64,000 nt of DNA, taken from contig JH720345.1 in the NCBI GenBank assembly GCA_000231825.2, forward strand, positions 124,001-188,000, written 5' to 3'. The DNA comes from Tetrahymena elliotti 4EA. Its lineage: Eukaryota > Ciliophora > Oligohymenophorea > Hymenostomatida > Tetrahymenidae. Position numbers and translations under genes: made by a program. Below the pieces are notes generated by a model. That model had not been told where the DNA came from. It did no database searches and saw only the letters and a program-made list of their open reading frames with translations. Positions 11,242 to 25,177 of this stretch are shown here, in pieces; position 1 is the first letter of the stretch, and the number at the start of each line of letters is the position of its first letter.

Positions 11242-12818
11242 TCAAAATGAAATTTTCTTGGCAACTTCCCAAATGATCTCTTTTCTATAGGCCTTTTCTA
11301 TATTCTATAAAGCAGGAATAGTTAAGATTGCTAATTTTTCTAAATATATCTTCTTTTATTCAAGAAGTTCCATATAACAGTTTAAAAGATTGGATTCTGA
11401 TGGTGCAATGTCAATACTAAAAATATATTTATGTTTAAATGATAACATTAAAGAATTTAATTTACTTCTCATATTCAATATAATTATAAACACATTCAGT
11501 CTTTTTAATAAGTAATCTTAGTAAGTTGTAAATACTTCTGCTAAATATTGGGGTCAATTCTTCACAACTTTTTTTAAGGAAATAAAAATTTAAAGAAATT
11601 AAAATATTCTTCATAATTTACTTAGATAATGATAGTCTAAAACTCCATAAAGGGTGTACTTATATTACTTATACTAATACATGACTTAATTATTGTAAAG
11701 ATTAATCACTAATAGACCACCTAAATATGTCACATAAAAAAATATTAAATATTGTAGATAATAAAAAATATATGAGTAAAATTTTACATTCCTAAATCTA
11801 AATCCATGACTATCAATGTTTTGATTTTTAAAAGAGTTCTTAAAACTATACATAAATCAGCTAAAGATTAATCACCTAAATTTAAGCTTTTTTTAAAGCA
11901 TGATAAAAATTAAATAAAGAAATTAAATTAATTTAAATTTACCCATTAAAATTGGTGATGAAACTTTTAATTTGTAATGAATTTTAAAGCATAACTTGAA
12001 TTCCATCACAAAGTACTTTGAAACCTTATTCATTTATGCTTTACCAACTAATTTTTTTTTTAATGTAAATTGAAAAGAATTTAAAAAAATAAGTTTACAA
12101 GCTAATACTTAAGTAGAAGTTTTCTAATTTTTTAGTAATTGTATTTCTAAATATATCAGCTAAGAGCTGTAAGCTTTATTAATCACTTCTCTTCCAACCA
12201 TATAAATTTAAATACAAACTTTTTAACTCATTTTTAGATAAATATTTATTCATGATTTAGAAAAGATACTGAAATCCTTATGGTTCTACATTTTTCCAGC
12301 TTTTTTAATTAAAAATTTGTAAAAATTATTTAAATACTAAATAAATAAATACTATTCAATATTCACATAGATTTCTTATGTGTCTATGTTATATTAAAGC
12401 AATTATTGTAAGATATTTGAAAAACATATGACATTAGATGTATTTGCAAACTCCCAACAACTCAAATCTAAATAAATACTTTTAAATTTCATTTTAAACT
12501 CCTATTATTATTTCATTGTTTCTACAATATTTTCTAAAATTTAAAGATGATCATCATAGTCAGCAAACAAACTATTGATTAAAATTTATACTTAATTATT
12601 TTGTATTGGTAAATAATAATTAAAGTAGTATTTGAAAATATAATTCACCTTTAGTCTATAAACTAAAAAGATTAGTAATAAGAAATATCTTCATTTCTTA
12701 AATATTTTATTATATCTAAAGAACTCTGGCACTTAATTGAATCATTTAATTTTATTCCTTATTAGTCAATTTGAATTTTTAGAATAGGTTTAGAAATATA
12801 ATACTCTTAATTCTCCAT
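11242..12818 (-). CDS. Leucine-rich-repeat-like protein, 382 aa, 8 exons
   Basis: Exons (minus order): 12818-12649, 12571-12353, 12299-12109, 12047-11943, 11875-11788, 11720-11622, 11567-11466 and 11416-11242. Each intron is 49-77 nt with GT...AG ends, and the exon lengths sum to 1149 = 3 x 383 with matching phases. It starts MENQEYYISKPILKIQID and ends KEIIWEVAKKISF. The centre repeats a pattern of short Leu/Ile strands followed by a helix: FKSIYLDLSCWEF, LKSLYLNLYGWKRSDQQSLQ, IKTLIVMDLDLGMWSISDQS, LWSFRLSLSNCEELTP. This resembles the divergent LRRs common in ciliates and suggests a curved protein-binding scaffold. No kinase or other catalytic domain and no membrane segment were seen. The exon model is strong; the LRR assignment is by eye only. 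No upstream neighbour shares its direction closely. Confidence 0.7.
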
Positions 12819-13556
12819 AGCAATCTAACTAACTATCCTCTTTTTAATCTTCTTAAAACTTTGATTTTTTTCTAAAATAAAAAATAACAATACTAAAAGA
12901 TTAAATTATTCTGAATAAAAGAACTAAATAGTATCAGAATATAATAATTCTTTTAGTGAATAAGGTCTTTCTTTGTAATTAAATAGATAAATATCTTTCA
13001 ATCTAAAAATATTATTTCAAGCAACAAATGATGAATTTTAAGTGTTTAATATCTGATTTATGTTTTAGTTTATCAAATATATAAAAATAGGTTGTAGTAA
13101 ATGTATGATATATTTTTATTTCTTACTAAAATAATAAAAAATTCTAAAAATAAAAGAAAATAAAGAATGACATAAATTAAATAAACTTGTCTGATTTCTA
13201 TTAATATATTATTTACTTTTATTAGAGTTTATTAAAATATTAAGTCGTAACATTAAAAATCTCTAAAAAATTTAAATTTTATTCAGCAGTTCAGTATATT
13301 TTTTACATAAATTATTGCAACATCGCATTAGCATTTAAAAATAAATAACAACAAACACTTTAAAATAATCAATACATTTCAAAAAACAAAAAAAATTACA
13401 AATAAAAAGGATAAAGGATGAAAATAAATTCTATCAATTAGTATGGCATTCTATATCCTATTAAATACCCAAATTGCTATTTATTTAATTAAACATAATT
13501 CTACCAAACAGCTTATTGATTGATATAAAATTAAAAAAAATTAAAGCCATTACTTT
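12819..13556. other. Intergenic, upstream of the LRR-like gene
   Basis: A 738 bp A+T-rich spacer between the LRR-like gene start and the 3' end of giant copy A. It should hold the LRR-like promoter. No recognisable motif. Confidence 0.5.
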
Positions 13557-16500
13557 TCAATCACTTTATTTTTCAATAATTTCATCCTATTTTTATGAAT
13601 CTATTTGTTAAAAATTAATCAAATTGAATGCAAAAGTAATTAAATTACTTTACCTTTTAATTTGAACAATCTAAACTAGATATTGCTCTATTTCATAGAC
13701 GTTTATGAAAAATCAACGGTGTCTTATTTTTCAAAAATAGAATCTATTATTTAAAAGAATTAATAAAATTTTGAAATGAAATTTTATAAGACATACCTGA
13801 GATTTTGACTTTAGGCGTAAGGAAATATCTGTTCTAAAGTGTTAATGGTTATTGAGCTTACTTGAAGTTATCAAATTCAGAGTTTACAGTTTCAAAATCA
13901 TTTTGCTGTAAATATAATTTAAATTTGCTTGTTGGGATTGGTGAACTATCTATGGTCTATGAAAATGTTTATTTTGGAAATAACTGTTGAGAATTTTGTT
14001 TTTCTAGTTTTGACTCATTCATTTTCTTTACATGAATCCTTAATTTTTTCATTTTCAAAGCCGTTTAGAATTTTATTTTAGATTCTATTTAGACATATTT
14101 AAATAATGTTGGATATTTTGCTTTCATTTAGAAAAGACACTCCTCAAAGACATTTCGATTTTATTTAATTGGAGAAATAGGTTTTAAAAAGGTCAATAAG
14201 GCCAATTTCGATATAAAGTGGAAATTTAATCCTATTACCAGTGCTTAAAATAGTATAGCATAAACATAATACTGATCGATTACCATTGGATAAATTAAAC
14301 AAAAATTTAAGGTTGAAATACAAATTAGAATAGATTATGTTTCCAAATAATTATGAAGATGATTAGCAAATGGATTAACCTTCATTTAAACATAATTATA
14401 CATGATTAGAATTTGGTTTACTATACAAGTCTAATGTTTTATTTTATTAAATAATTACTTTATTTTAAAGATATTGTTAATTAATTAATTACCTTAAATG
14501 AAAGATATTCTTAAAGAAAAATTGAAGTTATCATAACAGCACTCTTATAAAATAATCTTATAAATTCCCAGTAGTAGTATTTCAATTTGTAAGGCTCATA
14601 AATAAATTAATAAGAGCTCTTTTATATTTTAGAAAGCTTTTAGTTTATATTTTACCTTACTTTGAGAAGGAAGAATAGAGGTATTACAATGCATACAAAA
14701 AAAATTGCTGGGAAGCTAAAAACTAAGTTATAAATTAAATGATTAGAAAAATCTCTACATTGTATTAAAGGGTCAATTTATGCATATTTCTAATCTCCTA
14801 TTTTAACACAATTTACAGATTTCACTAAAATGTATATTATAGATGGATAGAAGTAAAAATATAAGAAAATCATTGTAGTTTTCTAATATCTTCTGTGAGT
14901 ATTTTACTTATAAAATACCTTTAAAAATATGTTTATAAAGTTGCTGAGCACATAAATCACAATAGGTAGACTTAATGAACATATTACTTTAACAAACCAG
15001 ACAGGTAAACTTAAGTTATGGGGATAAAAGCAATCAAAGATATTAGTTTGAATAACTAAAGGATTTCCTCCAATGTTTGAAGAAACCTAAATCACAGCTG
15101 GAAATTTAAATGAAAAACTGCTTAAAATGGATAATATTTGTAAATGATCTATCATAATCTTAGAATAAACAGTAGAATTAGCCTTATAAACTAAACAAAA
15201 AAAATAAATTTTTGTTAAAATTAATTTATTTTACCTGAATTATTGAGATAAATAAGACCCATCCTTTTTATGTAATAATTTTGTAAATCCCTTTCTATTG
15301 TATTAATAACCTTTCTGTTACATACATAGATATATAGAGTTATTAGAAAAATGAATATTGCTTATTAGAATCCTGCTAACACTAAATTTTATGAGCATTT
15401 TTAGCATTAAAAAGATTTAAATGTAGATTGATACCTTTAACCCCATGTATGACCATAGAAATCACATTATTCACATAAAGGGCCAACATAACCTTCAGCA
15501 CATCCAATCTAAATTTATTAAAAATTTAATGAAATGGAATTTTATAAAAATTTTGAATTAATTAATACTTTAGAATCACTATTTTATGGCACACAATTCT
15601 GTGGTGCATTTTCACAATACAATATCAAATCAGTTTAATTGTTATCTCTCCAATACCCATTTTTTACTAATATTTTTGAACCTTGACACTTTTCAGCTGA
15701 AGCAGGGCATATTTCACAACTTTAATCTTTAACATCCAATGAATATTTACCTTCAGGACATTCATCACAAACAACAGATGTGTAAAATCCTTTTGCTATT
15801 TCTCCTGCTATGCATTTTCTAAAATAAACTTTAAAATTAAGTGATAATTATTTTTAAGGCAAAAATATATTTCCTTATGAATCAAAAAGAGATGAAATTG
15901 GTTGAGAGTCTATCTTAAAATTAGAACTTTGTTCAGGTAGATAAGAAAGACTTATATTAAAAGAAAATTTTCCTTTCTAATAATTGATAATAATTCCTCC
16001 AAAAATATTCATTTCATCACTTTTATCCTGTAAATTGATTGCCAAAGTTGTTTTTTAATTAATTTCAATAACACTTGAGCTATATTGTTAGGTAGGATCA
16101 TACTTATAATAATTATTTTCTTCATCTAACAGTTAAATATTATCTACAAATAAATAATTACCACTTTTGAAATTGTTTATAAAAATAGATCCATCTTCTT
16201 CTTTAACAATTTAACTATTTTTAACTTAGATCAATTCAATATATCTTAGTGTAGAAGCAACATTTTATCCATATAAAATGCATTTATTATTTTATATTAC
16301 ATTTTTATTTTCTTAGATTAAATTATTTTAGATTACTTGTGGTATCATCTCTTAGTAAAAAATTCCTCCTCCTATAGCAGCCTCATTATCCAAGATATTG
16401 TTATTTTTTAAATTTAAGTTGCAGTTTACAATAGAAATAGCACCTCCATTTCCTTTGTTAGCTTTATTCTATTAAAATATACTATTAGTTATTAAAGAGT

Positions 16501-19500
16501 TGGAAGCTTTTAGCAAAAATTGATTAATTAAAATAGCTCCTCCAGATTCATTTGATGCTTCGTTTTAAATGAACCCACAATCTGAAATTAAAATATTTTA
16601 AATTTAGTAAAGAAACAAACTTCCTCCATCTCCTAAAATAGATTTATTTATGATAAATTTAGAATTACTTATAAGTAATGAAGCAGTATTTTAAATATTT
16701 AAAGCACCTCCACTTTGCTGTGATACTTAGTTTGTAAATTCGCATTTATTTATTAGTAATTTCTAAACAAAATTAATAACAATATTGCTCAAATCTTGAG
16801 ATATGTTATCCTTAAGCAGCAATTCATTAAATTAAATTGAATAGCCTTCATTTTAGTTCAGAAGATAAATGAAATTTCCTTTTTATCCTGTAAATTAGGA
16901 TTTTTCTATTATTAGATCATTAAAATTAATAAATTTGAGAATTGACTATCCTTAATGTAAACTTATTTCATTAAAAGTACATTCACTCAGCTCGATATTA
17001 GAAAGACTTGAAGTTATTAAGTTTGTATTTATTTAAACTATGTTTTTAAATAAAGAATGTTATATTTAGAGTTTTTTTGCTTAGATAGAAAAGCCAACAT
17101 TCTAAGACTCTGAAATATCAAAATATTAGATTTTAAGATTGATGATTGGATAAATATTTAACTATTCATAAGGCTTTGCAATTATAATAATTGTGCTTTC
17201 AATGTTTTTTACAGTGATATAACTTAAGTCTATATAATAACAGCCTAAAAAGCTTAGAATTCTATTTTGGTTTGTTTTTTCAATAATTAGGTTACTAATG
17301 CTTGATTATTAAACTTTGATCAAACTTATAATATTTTGATACAAATTAGTAAAGTCCTCAGTTAAGCTAGTGATTTTATAAAAATTTAATTGCCATAAAA
17401 CTACTTATTGAGCTTCATTTATTTATAGGAGAGTATTGAATTAAGAGTTACTCACATTTATGTTTTTAACTATTAACTTTGTACTATTTTCAAACAAGAA
17501 AAATGTATCGTTATTTAAATTAACTTTATTAATTTAAAAATTATCTAAAATGACTTCACTACAATTTCTAAAGATAACAATGGGTTAAGATATGTCTTAA
17601 TTATTGTTTTCAATTTATTTTATAGTTATGTTATAAAAAGTTATTTTTGGGATATTTTCAAAAATTATTTAATGTTAGAAACTAACAAAGTTTAAATTCT
17701 TCAAAAGTATATTTTTGATATTTTTATTTTAATTTAAGACAAGTTAATTGTTAATACTTAAAAAAGTATCTTGAATTACAAATTCTCCTATGTTAGGATC
17801 ATCAAAAATGCTTCCATCATTCCAAAATAGTAAGTCATTATTTTTGGTAAAAATTACAGCTTACATTTAAACATTTTATTTCAATAAATTATTTATCTTG
17901 CCTATTTGTTAGTTATTACTAAATTAAATTCTAACTTAAGCTACTTCTTGTTTAGATTGATAGGCATTTTATTAGATATACTAAATATTTTAAGAGTTAG
18001 TATCAGAATTTTAAGAGATAAAACCAGCTGTACAACTATTTTAAGGTTAGAATGGAATCAAATAATATACAACATCTCTCCATGAAATTCCTTCTATTTG
18101 ATAATATTTTTAATGATAATTATCATAAATTATGCTTGCTTCTTGTATATGTAATTTATTAATTTATTTCTAAAACAAAATTTAGAAGCTATTTAAGTTA
18201 TTTTGCTAAAATTTTATGATATAAATGTTGCTTTGTTCAGTAACAATAAATGTATTTTATGACTTAAAAGATCTTATGTATTCAATACTGTTGAATCCAG
18301 AATTTATTTCGAAATTTTATTTCACTAAAGTTAAGGAATTGTAAAAATAAACTGAATTAGGACAAACAGAGTGAATGAATTATTCATCAAAAAATATTTT
18401 CACACTTACAAGGCATGGGTTCTTAATCGTTGTCAGTAAGTTTAAACTAAAATCATAGATTTAGGTAATTGAAATATTAGATATAAAAAAGATAACTTTT
18501 CTGTTTCTTTCAATAACTACATTAATTACCTAAAAATCTAGCTGAACAAAATAATTAACAACAAGCTTATTAGTATCAACAATATACACTGTTTTTTATT
18601 CATTTTATACTACTAAAATCAAAGAATCATCTGTAAAATCATAGTGATTAGACTGATTAATTTCTTAAATTCTTTTCCAGTTAAAAGACAGATTCAATTA
18701 GATCATAAACTAAAATAACTGTATCTTCTCTTACAATAAATAAGCTATTAAGCTATGGGACTAGCTTAGCAAAAGTATAGATTGAATTATTTGGATTTAA
18801 ATTATCATTCAGAGATTCTTAGTAACTCATTTGTGGAAATGTAAAGGCATGGACAGATAGTTGAGTGACAATATAAATAAAATTATTATTTACATCTGGA
18901 ATAATTTGAATAAACTGATTGAAATAAATTGGTACTACTTTTGTTGTGTTTGTCAGATAATAGTAAATATATACTTAAGGAGTTTAATCAATCAATATTA
19001 TTGCATTTTTTTCAGAAATAAAGCATGTCAAATTTATTAAAAAATTGGATTAAGAATAATACTAATACTTTTATACAGCTAAGTTATAGTCAATAACTGT
19101 AATTTCTTTATTATCACCAATTAATACCATCAAGTAATTGTTTTAAATGTCATAGTACATTTGAGTCACACCAGAAACATAATTGTAGATTTACTGTTCA
19201 ATAACAAATGTTCCTTTCTTAAAGTATTAATTTAAGTAATTGTTAGGATATATAATAAGCTCATTTTGCACATCTATTATAGGAATAGAGCCATAATTGT
19301 TAATGTATTTATTGTAATTCGTCTTGATATAAAAAAATATTTTATTTTAAAAATTAATTTTTAAATTAAAATTACCTATTGAAAAGTACTGATCGATCCA
19401 TCATTTAGTTTAAAGAGCTTAAGACAAGGTGATTGTGTAAAAATTAAATTTTTTTTGCATTGAATTTAAAAAGATAGTGGAGTTGTAGATTTAATAGATG

Positions 19501-22500
19501 GTGAAATGTCGCTAATATCTAAAAATGTACCATTATTTGCTTTATACTTATTAATGAAAAAATATGTTAAAATTTTTATAAATTTATTGAAGTATTTTAC
19601 ATTGAAAATATATATTTAATTTGTAGTGGATGTTGTCTAAACTACTACTTGGCTATTCTAAAAGCAGACTTCTATTCTAAGTATTCCTTAAAATGCATAG
19701 GCCAAATATATTTAATTAGAATTCAGTGATGGATTAAATATCTTCAGAGATCGATCACTTTAAGAATAAATAAATATATCTTAAAATGGGTCTATGTAGA
19801 TACTATCATAGGAGTCATTAAAATCATAAGTTTTTAGGATTTTATTATTTAAGATACTCATTTTTATGATTTGTTTTTTTATCAAATTATAAAAGTAGCT
19901 TAATTGTAAAGTTTCATCAAAGTAAGAGAAAATTAACATAAAATTATTTTCTCTTTTATCAATAATAGCAACTGGGTTATTTTGTATATTTTTTTACAAT
20001 TTTAGAATAGAGTCTTAGAATCTATAAAAGACTGCGCTATTAATATCTGTTAAATATTTTACAGTAGTATTATATCCTAGACTTTTTAATTTAATAAATG
20101 CCCTGTACTATATTACATTTTCAAAGGCTATTATTATTAATTAATTTTTAAATAAGGCAACTGCTTTACCAACCATGAAAATATCTAATTTATTTACTTG
20201 AAGAGAAACTAAGTCTAGTTTATATATGAATCTCGAATCTGTAAAGAATAAAAAATTATCTATATTAAATATCTACCTACTCGAACTATAACCAAAAGGG
20301 ATTATGATTTTGTTGACTAAAACTAGTTATTAGCTATAAACTTAAATTTCTTTATTAATTATTATCAGTAACTATCCTTGATAAATAAGACATTAATAAA
20401 CAATACTTGAACTAGAAAATTAGATTTTATTGAGATTATTTATCAATTTATTGGATAAATTAAATTCTTGAACAATTTTACTATTTACAGTTAAGTAGAT
20501 TGAGTCATTAATATTAGCAAATTGCTATCCTAATTAACCATCAGTAAAGTTATTAGCTTATACCATTTTATTTACTATGGTCTTTGTATCACTAATATAA
20601 GTTTCTTATTGCATAGTTGTGAGATCAAATCCAAAAAATTTTCCTTATGAATCTATGAAAAGCAACTTTTTATCTTAGAAATTGAAAAAAGATAATAGAC
20701 TTGAATATTTTATATCAAATTCATAGAAACCTGCAACTTTTGAGTTTTTTTTAATATCATACAAAACAAATGGTTATCTTTAAAATAAATATCCAGATTT
20801 ATCTAAGAAAAATGTATCAGACTTAGTTATTGACAAAAAGCATTATTCAGTTGTTTCAAAAATTATTTACTCTGAAGTAAGATCTTTGATAAATATCCTG
20901 CATTAAGTAACAGAAAATTTTATTTAATGAAGTATTTTATTTTATCCAAAATAAAGAGAAAGATACTACATTTGATTTAGCTCAGCTTCTCCTAATTATG
21001 CTAGATAGCTTCTTTTGATTTGAAAGTTTTGTAAATTGTGCAAGTAGTAATTGATGTTAAGAAGTAAATTAAATTAGATTTAATTATAATTTAGCAACTA
21101 GACTAAACTGTTATTATTTGTCTCTTTATTAAGAGTAAATTGGTCTTTTATATAAATTTCTTTGATTTGTTTCATTGATGAGAAGACTCTTTAGTTAACC
21201 ATTTAATTATCAATTATTTAGAATCTTATTTAATAAAGATAGAAATCACTTTTCAGTTAGTAAACAACTTAATTATTAATGATTAGTAATGCTTCAACAT
21301 CTAATAATTTATCTAAGTAAAAAAAAAATTATTTCATTTTTTGTATTGATACCTCCTTGTATTATTGAGTATTTAATTATTCAAAAATCATAAAATTTCC
21401 TGAACATAAAAATAGAAAAGTTGGAGAAACATCATTTTATTATTTATAAAACCTAGCTATTCTAACAGTGCAAATTTTACTATCAATTATTTTCAAAATA
21501 GGTTAAATTTGATTGTTATTAATTGAGTAGATATTAATAGTTTGAGATCCATCCACTATGAAAAGCATATTATCTTTGTCATAAAAATAATTAGATATAG
21601 ATTCTAATTCTATTTAAAGCAATACTAAAGGTTTTTCATTCTAGAATTATAAAAAGTACCCTTTATTTTCTTCAGTATTTTTAGCATAAAAGACGTAATA
21701 CTTTAAATTAATAGCATTAATAAAATTAAATTTTGTTTCAAACTAAAAAACTTTCTTTTCTTTTCTGTAATAAGCACTTCCCCCAAATTGTGACTAAATT
21801 TAAAAAAAAATATATTTTAATAAAAAATAATTAAAAAAAATATAATTACAAAATCAATTCCTGAATAGGTCTGATACAAATATATTTATTATGAAGAATC
21901 AAGAACTCTAAAAAGTAAAAAAAATACATTTTCAACAACAGAAAAAACCTCTTCATTTTTCAAGTAATCGTAAAACACAAACCCTCCTTAGTTTTTCTAG
22001 AAAACAATCAAATTATTTTTTGTATCTAGTTAATAAATGCTATAAAAGATGTTATATTGATTATTTATGTCAAATTCTATTTAATTTGTTTAAAAGTTAA
22101 ATCCTATCAATTTTTCTTGAGTTTAGCATCCACCTACATTTTCATCAATAAAATTTAGAGGACCATATGCTATTGATTTTTCTAAAGGATTTTGAATTAA
22201 CAATTTTTATTAAATAATTTCCAAATTTTAATTAAAGAGAAAAAATTAGCAAAGCTAGTTTCCTCTTAATAGAAATCCGTTATCAAGTATGCGAAAAGCA
22301 ATGTAAATATTTGATAGAACTAGATTTTTAATTTCTTAGAATTAGTTACAATTCAAAATCGGAACACAAAGTTGGGTTTTTTCATCTTTTATTTCATTTA
22401 CTCCACATTAATAAGAGCATTACATAAACTACAAAGAATAATACTGTTATGAATCGCAGACATTATCATTTAAAATACATCTTTATTGCTCATCTAAATT

Positions 22501-22854
22501 AAAATTTGCACTGCATCTGTTGCATTTTTAATTTGAATCACATTCCTAGCAACCAAATACTTTACAGTCATCACATGTTTTGGTTTATTCATTCCTAAAA
22601 ACTCTCCCACTACATTCTTATTTGCAAGTATTATCAGGTAAGTATCTAAAATAATTCCCCTTGCAAGATAAACAGTCATTTTAAGTCAAGCCGCAGCATG
22701 TATCACAAGTGTCATTACATTTTAAGCATGATTTTTGTACAAAATCATAAATTTCTCCAGCATTTGAGCAGTTCTAGCTTTAAACTAACTTTGCTAAAAT
22801 ATAAAAAATGAAAAGTAAATTTATTATTTAATATTATTCTTTTTTGATCGTCAT
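13557..22854 (-). pseudogene. Giant surface-protein copy A, frameshifted by an internal deletion
   Basis: Same plan as copies B-D: ATG at 22854, signal peptide (INLLFIFYILAKLVQSQNCS), N-terminal Cys-rich region, long ectodomain, GGAIYY-type beta-helix region, second Cys-rich region, membrane helices and a C-terminal DEIIEKQS. Introns at 21794-21849, 19547-19600, 19323-19375, 15509-15568, 15191-15234, 14431-14492, 13744-13796 and 13601-13653 match those of B-D. Exon 4 is 3754 nt, against 4296-4320 in the others, and is not a multiple of three. Reading down, VILVYDLIESVFQLEKNLR continues in frame to TGA at 18627-18629. The family sequence resumes in another frame just before INQSNHYD. In B about 190 residues lie between these points. 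No GT...AG intron can repair it. Translation would stop after about 1354 aa, before the beta-helix and membrane parts. The downstream half is otherwise open, so the loss looks recent. Confidence 0.8.
18655..18690 (-). other. Deletion and frameshift junction in copy A
   Basis: Upstream of this point copy A aligns with B at YDLIESV.Q.EKNL. Downstream it aligns with B at R.E.INQ..YD. The intervening segment of B (about 30296-30873) is missing. Both edges contain a similar A-rich stretch (GAATTTAAGAAATTAAT in A), so a microhomology-mediated deletion is plausible. All nearby GT donors fall at codon position one while all AG acceptors fall mid-codon, so splicing does not restore the frame. Confidence 0.75.
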
Positions 22855-25177
22855 GAATTTTAGATTAAGTTTTTGTTTGTTATTTATTTACTATGCAAAA
22901 TAAATAATCTCTATTTAAAAACAGCTAGAGAAGAAATAAATTTGTGTACTTTACTGTTTTTTTTATAAATTAAAACAACGTTCAATAAATGTTTAAATTT
23001 GTTACTTTTAAATTTATTTGATAATTACGCTTAAATTTACTTTATTTATCTCTACTTGATCTTAATTAAATAAAAGTAAAAAAATTGCTGAAAAATAAAT
23101 AATAAATTGCCTTAATTATTGTTTTGGTGTCATCATTTTGGAGTAAAACTCTACAATAATTGACACTTCTTAAAAGTTGTTTGCGCAAATTGCAAGTAAA
23201 ATTTAATATTGAATAAATCAGTAATTTGTAAACATTTTTTTTTAAAAAATATAAATGAAAAATAAAAATCTAAAATTCTCCAATATCTAAAGTTTGTTAA
23301 AATCAAACTTCATGAGTAAATTCAAAAAAATGATAAAAATAAATTTATTTTTTTATTTGTTTTTATTTTTTTTAAAATTATTGGTCTCTTTTTAGCTTTT
23401 GTTACATTTGTTTTTTAACAATCAATTTCTTTTACAAAATAAGTAAAAGGTGAAATTTTAATAGTCATATAAATTTATTTAATTTCTTATTTCTTAGCTT
23501 TTACTCTTTCTTTTTGATTCTTTCGCAAGTTCAAATTCGTTAAAAATAGAAACAATAAACACTGATAATGTTATGTGTCTCAACATACTTAATATTTAAT
23601 TTTTATTAGATTTCCTATTTATTCGTTTTGTGGTCTAAGCAAAAGTTAATCTTCAAAAATGAATTTCCTTTTAATGTTCAATCAAGATTGGCTTATTCAT
23701 TTTATAATAGGCAGTTGATAAAATTCTTTATTTTATTGATTTTCTTTATATTTTTTCTGAAATCAAAGAATTAAATTCAATCATTATTTTGATAAAAAAT
23801 ATTTTAGATTTCTTTCTTCTGAGTGAAATTTTACTAACTTTTATATAAAATACTTATTTTTAAATAAAACATGGAAATTTTTGCAGATGCTACCATCTGA
23901 TCTTCTAAATTTAAAACAATCAACCAAATCATTTATATTAAAAAATTATGATAATATCAACAGCGCCAAGCTTCAATTTTTCCAAAAATAAAGTAATACA
24001 ATTTTTTGATGTTTTTATTTTAAAGCTTAGCTTATTTGGCATTTCATAGGAGGATTAAAATGCTAAGTTTTTATTATTGGCTTATTCTAAACTCCTTAAT
24101 CCATATCTCTATGGCTGAAATCGTTATAAATAATCAAATGCTTGTTTTTAAAAACTAATTAATAGCAAAAATTAGAAGTTATTTAAATGATTAATAGATT
24201 AATCTTATTTATTAATTTTATTTTACTTCTAATTTTTAATATTTTTCAATGAAAAAAAAGCTCTTCTAAAAAAAGGACACTTAATTATGTAGAGCCATAA
24301 TAAACTTAAAATATCTGTTGAAAAGAGAAAAACAATTAAAATATTTGTACTCTATTTTAAAAATAGCAGCTATAAATTCGAAAAATAGTTTGAGTAGCTT
24401 TTTGTCTATTAATATATCAAATATATTAATAATTAAATATTTGCAATTATTCTTCTAGTATTAACACTGATGACAACCTTAAATTAATAAAGTTTTTCTG
24501 ATCTTGCTTTCTCGACCTAAATTCTTTTCTAATTGCTTACTTGTTTCAAAGAAAAATACATTAATTTAATAGAAAATAAAGTTTTTTTTTGTATTATGGA
24601 ACAAAACAGAAAAAAATAATTTGATTAGTAAATTTTTTTTAGCTGAATTCTCGAAAATGAAAAAATAATTCTTACTAGACTAATTTCTTACAAATGAGAG
24701 TGATTCAATTCATTTTATAGATTGTAAATTTAAAAAAATGTCAATAGAAAGATAAAAATGATCAACCCATTTTTTTTAACTTCTTAAAGTCAAAAATATA
24801 AAAATTACTATAGTAAATATTGGAAACCTCATTTTTTTACAATAAAATATTTTGAAAACTGAATAAATATCTATTTTGCAACTAATTTCATATCATCTAC
24901 TTAAGATTTCTATAAAATAACTAAGACACATGCGAAACAATAAATAGTTTATGTCTATCTGAAATCAAAACTCAAAATAAAAATTATTCAAATATTCACA
25001 TTAACAAATCACCCTTCACTCATACCTATAAAATAAATAATATTTTTTTTTAGTTGAGTTGATGAGAGAAATATTTAAATTAAAAAAAACATTTTGATTT
25101 TAATTTCTTAAAACAAAACAAAAATATAAATAATTACAATATACTTCAAATAATTTATTTTTCAAGAAATTCATGAT
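22855..25177. other. Spacer between giant copies A and B
   Basis: About 2.3 kb of very A+T-rich DNA. It must hold the promoter of copy A and the 3' flank of copy B. I found no convincing exon or relic and no RNA gene. Confidence 0.5.

Noticed and set aside
18601..18760. Intron or programmed frameshift that could rescue copy A
   Set aside because: GT and AG positions do not give compatible phases, no slippery heptamer is evident, and a large segment present in B-D is missing at the same place. A deletion explains it better.
22494..22679. 61-codon minus-strand open frame
   Set aside because: It is the wrong frame of the first exon of copy A. The Cys-rich frame there is the family frame.
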